Source: Conexibacter sp. CPCC 206217 (GTDB lineage Bacteria; Actinomycetota; Thermoleophilia; Solirubrobacterales; Solirubrobacteraceae). From it: 64,000 nt of DNA. The stretch is taken from positions 558,001-622,000 of the forward strand of contig NZ_JAUTDO010000002.1 in NCBI RefSeq assembly GCF_030646165.1, given 5' to 3'. How positions within the stretch are numbered: the first letter of the stretch is position 1; each line of letters begins with the position of its first letter. The translations under genes and the position numbers were made by a program. The notes under the pieces are model-generated. The model did no database searches. It was not told the origin of the DNA and worked only from the letters and a program-made list of their open reading frames with translations. Below, one piece after another: positions 59,963 through 64,000 of this stretch.

Positions 59963-60977
59963 CACGCAGCAGCTCCTGCGTCGAGCAGTGGACGCCCCCG
60001 CCGTTCTTGTGGGCTTCGTCGTAGGGGATCGTGACGACCTCGACGCCGTGGCCGCGCAGCAGCTCGGCCGTGCGCGGCGCGCTCTCGGAGGTGAGCACGC
60101 GGCCGGGCGCGAGCGCGAGCAGGTTCAGTGCCCACGGCTCGTCGGGATCGGCCCAGATGCACTCGATTCCGCGTCGCGCCAGCTCCTCCATGAACGTGTA
60201 CGGCAGGCCCTCGGCGTTCACGAGCGCGCGATCGACGTCGACCATCGCGAAGTGGATGTCGAGGTGGACGACGAAGCCCGGCAGCGGGACCACGAGCAGC
60301 TCCCAGCCGATCCGCCGCAGCAGCTCCCGCAGCTGCTCGGCACCGTCGTCGTTGCAGCGAACCGACGTACCGAGCGCGGCAAGCCCCGGCCGCAGCTTCG
60401 CGAAGGAGCCGCCCTCGAGCGTGCCGCTGCCGACGATCGTGCCGAGGATCGGCATGCCGAGCGCGGCGACCTCGCGCGTGATCGCCGCCTCCTCGCCCCG
60501 CCGCATGCGCGGCGCCGGGCGGCCGACGATCGCTCCGCCGCGGACGGTGACGACCGGATCGCGCACGTACATCGCCTTCGTCAGACGCGGATCGAGCGGC
60601 TCGGCGACCGTCACCTCGACCCCCTCGCGCTCCAGCGCCGCGACCAGACCCGCGTGCTGCGCCTGCAGCAGCTGCAGGTCCGGCGCAGCGGACCCGGTCC
60701 AGTGCCAGGCACCGCCGTCGTCGACGAGCGCGTCGAGCTGCGGGCGGTAGGCGTCGGCGCGCACCGCGGCCAGCTCCCGTCCCGGCCGCCGGACGAGCAC
60801 CCGCCGCAGCTTCGCGATCTCGTCGTCAGCGCCCCACCGGCAGCCCCACGTCCGCTCCAGCTCGTCGCGGTCGTGAAACGGCGGATCCGGCTGCGGCGGG
60901 GTCAACAGCTGATGAAAGCCGCTCGGCAGACGAGCGTAACCGTGCAGGGCATCGAGCGAAGGAGTCAGTGCGGTCAT
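59949..60977 (-). CDS. Arginine deiminase/amidinotransferase superfamily enzyme
   Basis: A 342-residue guanidine-modifying enzyme. The fold motifs are KLRRVLVRRPGRELAAV near residue 55, AMYVRDPVVTVRGGAIVG, LEGGSFAKLRPG, VHLDIHFAMVD (His) and the catalytic Cys in GGGVHCSTQELLRD close to the C-terminus. Members are arginine deiminases, dimethylarginine hydrolases and amidinotransferases. The pairing with a carbamoylase-type hydrolase favours a deiminase giving a ureido product. ATG 60977 lies at the natural start of homology; a longer open frame exists upstream. First gene of a two-gene operon. Confidence 0.82.
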   Translation of the reverse strand: MTALTPSLDALHGYARLPSGFHQLLTPPQPDPPFHDRDELERTWGCRWGADDEIAKLRRVLVRRPGRELAAVRADAYRPQLDALVDDGGAWHWTGSAAPDLQLLQAQHAGLVAALEREGVEVTVAEPLDPRLTKAMYVRDPVVTVRGGAIVGRPAPRMRRGEEAAITREVAALGMPILGTIVGSGTLEGGSFAKLRPGLAALGTSVRCNDDGAEQLRELLRRIGWELLVVPLPGFVVHLDIHFAMVDVDRALVNAEGLPYTFMEELARRGIECIWADPDEPWALNLLALAPGRVLTSESAPRTAELLRGHGVEVVTIPYDEAHKNGGGVHCSTQELLRDDAA

Positions 60978-61388
60978 GTGAGCAGGTCCAGGCGGTGAGA
61001 GGGCGTCGTGACGATCGGCGCGGGCCGCCTGCGTGAGCAGCGGCGCACGCGGCGGAGCGCGGCTAAATCTCCCGCACCGCGCCGCGGCGATCAATCGGTG
61101 AATCGACAGCTCCCATCGGCACGCTCGATCCGACTCCGCGCACGGAGCGGGCGGATCATGAATCACGCTGTTTCTCGACGTCGCCTGCGCGCCGGCTACA
61201 TCGACACACCTCAACGCTGCGACAGATACGCCGATAGACAGTCTGTCGACGCGTGCAGGGGGTGCAAACTCTGCACGACGCTGCCATCTCCACCACGGCA
61301 GGACACGCCCCGGCCCACGAGGGAGGGCCGGGGCGCCCTGCTGCTCAGCTGCCTTCGTGTGCGGCAGCCCGCGGTCCGCCGTCGCTCC
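60978..61388. other. Intergenic region (411 bp) without a recognised gene
   Basis: This stretch precedes the deiminase-like operon and follows the lipase gene, both on the minus strand. It contains small palindromes GACAG-T-CTGTC (61237-61247) and GTGCA-AACTC-TGCAC (61262-61276), and the terminator-like hairpin listed separately. I see no tRNA, riboswitch or coding signal. The upper half is the likely promoter of the deiminase-like gene. Confidence 0.5.
61307..61334 (-). terminator. Hairpin terminator after the lipase gene
   Basis: GCCCCGGCCC (61307-61316) pairs perfectly with GGGCCGGGGC (61325-61334) around an eight-base loop, 55 bp after the lipase stop. It lacks a T-run, as is common for terminators of high-GC bacteria. 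Confidence 0.6.
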
Positions 61389-62966
61389 TCAGCGAGCCAG
61401 CTGCGCCGTCGCGACGTAGCGGTGGCCCCGGGCGTCGCGGGCGATCGCGCGGACCGGGACGCGCGCGCCGGCGGACGTGAGCGGGAGCAGCGCGCGGCCG
61501 GATCTCGGCAGCGGCCGCCAGCGCGTGCCGGTCTTCGTCTCGATCCGGACGTCGCGCAGGCCGCGGCCACGGACCGTCGCGCTCACGGCGGTGCCTCTCC
61601 AGCCGACCTCGAGCGAGCGCGCCGCGGCATCGCTGCGGACGATCAGCGCTCTGCGACCGCTCACGGCGATCCCGCCTCTGCAGCGCGGCAGCACGGTCAC
61701 GAACAGACGGCGCGAGCCGAGCAACGGAACGGCCGCCAGCGATCGTCTGCCGCAGCGGACACGGGCACGGCCCGGCAGCAGCGCGATGTCGCGCGGACGC
61801 GCCGCGAAGCGGCCGGCTCTGTCGGGCGCGAGCAGTGTCGCGAAGCGGGAGCGGAGGGTGCCGCTGGAGGGCTTGACGGCAGCCGCCGCCCGGGAGGCCC
61901 CAGCCGCCTTCGCCGCACCCGCGCTCCCGCCGACGCACGCCGCCGACCCGGGCGGCGAGGCGATCGTGTTCTGCACCTGGGTCGCGATCGCGGCGTAGTT
62001 CGTCAGCGTGTTCGGGGTGCCGAGCAGCGACGACAGCGTCGCCGAGTGGACGACCGGGAACGCGCCGCCGTCGATCGTCTGGAAGGGGGCGGCCGAGATC
62101 TGCTGAAGCGTGAGCGACAGGGAGTTCTCGTTCAGGCCGCTCGCCTCGCCGACGATGCCGTCGTCGGGGGCGTAGTAGTTCGGCACGGCCCAGCCGATCC
62201 ATGACGGCAGCGAGACGTAGGTGCCGGCGACGACCGTCACCGGGCAGCCGATCGTCTGCTGTCTGTTCCAGCCCGCGAGGTAGCTGCTCGACAGCTCCTT
62301 GAGGGCGTCGTCGCCGAGGTTCGCGATCAGGTCGTCGAGGACCGGCAGCACCACCTCGCAGATGTCCTGCTCGATGCCGGTCGTGTCGCACCGGCCGTCG
62401 TGGACGTACTCGGCCAGGTCGGCGCCGAACGAGCCGGTGTGCGGCGTGCCGAGCGTCGTCAGCGATTGGATCGTCGGCGTCGCTGCGGTCGCGGTCGGGT
62501 ACTGCGTGATCGCCGAGCGCGACCACAGGCCGCCGTCGGAGTGCCCGACCAACTGGACGTTCGTGATCCCGTAGTCGACGCGCAGGAAGCTGAGGAAGGT
62601 CAGCAGCGCCTGGCCGTTGGCGTCGACGTCGCCGTTGGAGTCGATCGTGGCGCTGCCGGGCGGGACCGGCTGCCCCGGCGCGGTGCACGGCGCCGTCACC
62701 TTGCCGTGGTTGCCGACCGGCGCGGTGAAGACCGCGTACCCGGCCGCGCGCAACTGCTCGGGCGCACCCGTCGGCGCGCCCCACGTCGGACCCTCCTGGC
62801 CGGCGCACTGCGGCGCCGACGAGGTGAACGGCGTCGTCGTCGTGAAGCCGGAGACGAACACGACGGCGCTGTCGGGGGCCGGCGCCGCGGCGGCGAGCGA
62901 CGGAGCGGCGGCAGCGAAGAGCACAGCCGCGGCGAGACAGGCGAGGAGCTGACGTGAAGCGTGCAT
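61389..62966 (-). CDS. Secreted lipase-like alpha/beta hydrolase
   Basis: A 525-residue exported hydrolase. The signal peptide ends around residue 28 (LAAAAPA). The nucleophile elbow is LVGHSDGGLWSR (Ser 143), of the lipase/PGAP1 type; an Asp in YYAPDDGIVG and a His in PVVHSATL are candidates to complete the triad. Cysteines at CAGQEG, CTAPG, CDTTG, CEVV, CPVT and CVGG could form disulfides. After about residue 350 a separate C-terminal domain of 170 residues begins, rich in Arg and beta strands (GRALIVRSDAAARSLEVGW), of unknown role, perhaps wall binding. Several arginines there are AGA. The promoter has TCGACA-17 bp-TAGCGT eight bases before the ATG. Secreted esterase or lipase. Confidence 0.83.
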   Translation of the reverse strand: MHASRQLLACLAAAVLFAAAAPSLAAAAPAPDSAVVFVSGFTTTTPFTSSAPQCAGQEGPTWGAPTGAPEQLRAAGYAVFTAPVGNHGKVTAPCTAPGQPVPPGSATIDSNGDVDANGQALLTFLSFLRVDYGITNVQLVGHSDGGLWSRSAITQYPTATAATPTIQSLTTLGTPHTGSFGADLAEYVHDGRCDTTGIEQDICEVVLPVLDDLIANLGDDALKELSSSYLAGWNRQQTIGCPVTVVAGTYVSLPSWIGWAVPNYYAPDDGIVGEASGLNENSLSLTLQQISAAPFQTIDGGAFPVVHSATLSSLLGTPNTLTNYAAIATQVQNTIASPPGSAACVGGSAGAAKAAGASRAAAAVKPSSGTLRSRFATLLAPDRAGRFAARPRDIALLPGRARVRCGRRSLAAVPLLGSRRLFVTVLPRCRGGIAVSGRRALIVRSDAAARSLEVGWRGTAVSATVRGRGLRDVRIETKTGTRWRPLPRSGRALLPLTSAGARVPVRAIARDARGHRYVATAQLAR

Positions 62967-62974
62967 GGCGCGGG

Positions 62975-63003
62975 ACGCTACGCAAGCGGCCGATCGCTGT
63001 CGA
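62975..63003 (-). promoter_or_regulatory. Promoter of the lipase gene
   Basis: Minus strand: -35 TCGACA (62998-63003), a 17-bp spacer and -10 TAGCGT (62975-62980). The -10 ends eight bases before ATG 62966, so the transcript is probably leaderless. Confidence 0.5.
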
Positions 63004-63020
63004 GCGCTGGCGTCGCACGG

Positions 63021-63824
63021 TCAGCGGGCAGGGGTGGCGATGCGACCGCGCACGGAGCGGTGGAGGAACGGTCCGCGCGGCGCCGCCGGCTCCGCGACCG
63101 CCAGCTCGCGCAGGTTTCTCAGTGCGCGGCCGATCAGCAGGACGAGCATGCCGGCGGCGAGCACGACGCCCGTGACGTCGAGCGCGGTGATGTCGGTGCC
63201 GAACACGTCGAAGCGGAGGTTGAGCCCGAGTGCGAGCGCGGTGTTGAGGGCGATCAGGAGGACACGCACCTCGGTCGGGCCGATCAGGCCGTAGCCGATC
63301 GAGAAGCGGCCGAGCGCCTGGCTCTCGAGGTAGACGTTGACGGAGAGGACGAGGTAGGCGACGCCGAGCAGCATGCCGACGGACAGCAGCATGTACGGCG
63401 ACAACCCGAGGCCGATCGCGATCGCCGCCGTCGCGCCCGCGTCGACGAGGTGGTCGAGGTAGTAGCCGTAGCGCGGCCGCTGGATCCCGCGCACGCGCGC
63501 AAGCGTGCCGTCGAGCGAGTCGCCGAGCCAGTGGACGACGAGCAGGCCGCTGGCGACCCACAGCCAGGCGTCGCTGCCGTTGGACAGCAGATACGCGACG
63601 CAGATCGCCGCCGCCGCGACGACGCCGAGCAGCGTCAGGTCGTCGGGCAGGATCCAGCGGGGAAGGCGTCGTGCGATCGCTCGCAGGACGCGCTTCTCCG
63701 GCTTGGCCAGCAGAAAGCTCGGCTCGCGGGTCGCGTTGACGCCCGCGGTCGGGGCGTCGGTGGCGGCCGACGTGCGACGCGCCTCGGTGTCGGCCGTTGT
63801 CGACCGTTGGTCAGTAGCGTTCAT
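63021..63824 (-). CDS. CDP-alcohol phosphatidyltransferase family protein
   Basis: A 267-residue membrane enzyme. The complete family signature DG-x2-AR-x8-G-x3-D-x3-D is present in LDGTLARVRGIQRPRYGYYLDHLVD (read as two pieces, residues about 104-127), giving the metal-bound active site. Six or so hydrophobic helices follow the usual layout. The N-terminal 50 residues are Thr/Ala-rich and probably disordered. It transfers a phospho-alcohol from CDP-alcohol (for example CDP-diacylglycerol) to a second alcohol; the acceptor cannot be inferred, and the sequence is not an obvious PgsA. It stands alone, just upstream of the lipase gene. Confidence 0.85.
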   Translation of the reverse strand: MNATDQRSTTADTEARRTSAATDAPTAGVNATREPSFLLAKPEKRVLRAIARRLPRWILPDDLTLLGVVAAAAICVAYLLSNGSDAWLWVASGLLVVHWLGDSLDGTLARVRGIQRPRYGYYLDHLVDAGATAAIAIGLGLSPYMLLSVGMLLGVAYLVLSVNVYLESQALGRFSIGYGLIGPTEVRVLLIALNTALALGLNLRFDVFGTDITALDVTGVVLAAGMLVLLIGRALRNLRELAVAEPAAPRGPFLHRSVRGRIATPAR

Positions 63825-63938
63825 ACTGCTATCTACCGCCGGTCAGCAAGATCGTTACAGGCGCTTGACGCGCCAACTGGCGGCGCGCGCCGACGCGCCA
63901 GCTCAGGATGGGACGGTCCAGCCACGATCGGAGCCGCA

Positions 63939-64000
63939 GTGCTCAGATGGATCCGGCCGTACGTGCGTCGCATGCTCGCGCCGAGCGCCCTCACCGGCAA
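63939..64000 (+). CDS. Start of an unidentified gene (partial)
   Basis: GTG at 63939 opens a frame that runs off the window (VLRWIRPYVRRMLAPSALTG). The amphipathic Arg-rich start could be a membrane-anchored or helical N-terminus. Only 20 codons are visible, so the call is weak; another in-frame start may be right. Confidence 0.3.
   Translation, partial: MLRWIRPYVRRMLAPSALTG

Noticed and set aside
1..64000. tRNA, rRNA, insertion sequences, prophage or integrative element
   Set aside because: I found no cloverleaf, rRNA core, transposase, integrase or flanking repeats on either strand.

Overview
The window is about 70 % GC or more, with very dense genes, many four-base start/stop overlaps, frequent GTG starts and actinobacterial-type TANNNT -10 boxes. 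It reads as soil-actinobacterial chromosome; the codon style and gene content remind me of the deep-branching Solirubrobacterales (Conexibacter-like), but that placement is an impression and was not searched. I see no rRNA, tRNA, phage, transposase or CRISPR. The layout is chromosomal and metabolic, dominated by catabolic operons, each with its own ABC importer and regulator.

Region 1 (1-10401): the tail of an NHL-repeat protein, then a minus-strand seven-gene operon that looks like an organosulfur-desulfurising unit. It holds an SfnG/DszA-type FMNH2 monooxygenase, a desulfinase-like protein with the DszB Cys-His-Arg triad, a sugar-type ABC importer (binding lipoprotein, double ATPase, permease), an FMN reductase, and a flavin reductase fused to a degenerate RibB domain. 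Divergent to it are a TDT-family exporter (candidate sulfite exporter) and a LysR regulator. The shared 320-bp region carries TTCCA-N3-TGGAA palindromes.

Region 2 (10436-17080): a glycine-cleavage operon gcvT-gcvH-(glyA remnant)-gcvPA-gcvPB-threonine dehydratase-gntR. The serine hydroxymethyltransferase gene survives only as a 94-codon ORF joining its first ~50 and last ~40 residues. A perfect FadR-type operator (TGGT-N3-ACCA) overlaps the gcvT -10 box, suggesting autoregulation by the terminal gntR.

Region 3 (17242-25522): four secreted proteins of unknown function (one of 1124 residues), a 10-bp tandem repeat between two convergent genes, and a GAF-PucR regulator.

Region 4 (25550-42700): a large catabolic locus. 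A soluble GAF histidine kinase and CitB-type response regulator sit before a seven-gene operon (double ATPase, permease, Ldh2-type dehydrogenase, Fe-alcohol dehydrogenase, aldehyde dehydrogenase, amidohydrolase, binding lipoprotein). Two identical-core palindromes 32 bp apart lie in its leader. Upstream are HpaI-type aldolase, an HsaA/DszC-type flavin monooxygenase, an M24 metallopeptidase-like protein, a flavin reductase-GntR fusion, and a divergent second amidohydrolase.

Region 5 (42724-55592): a nine-gene operon with a Dpp/Opp-type peptide importer followed by cupin, DapA-family, TPP-dependent, RraA-like and ketoglutarate-semialdehyde-dehydrogenase-like genes, flanked by a DUF6265-like gene and LysR regulator.

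Region 6 (55697-60977): agmatinase, a PLP basic-amino-acid decarboxylase, an Lrp regulator, a carbamoylase/allantoate-hydrolase family enzyme and an arginine-deiminase-superfamily enzyme: an arginine/agmatine nitrogen module. Region 7 (61389-64000): a secreted lipase, a CDP-alcohol phosphatidyltransferase and the start of another gene.

A window-wide oddity: exported proteins use the rare codon AGA for roughly a third to a half of their arginines, while neighbouring cytosolic genes use almost none.
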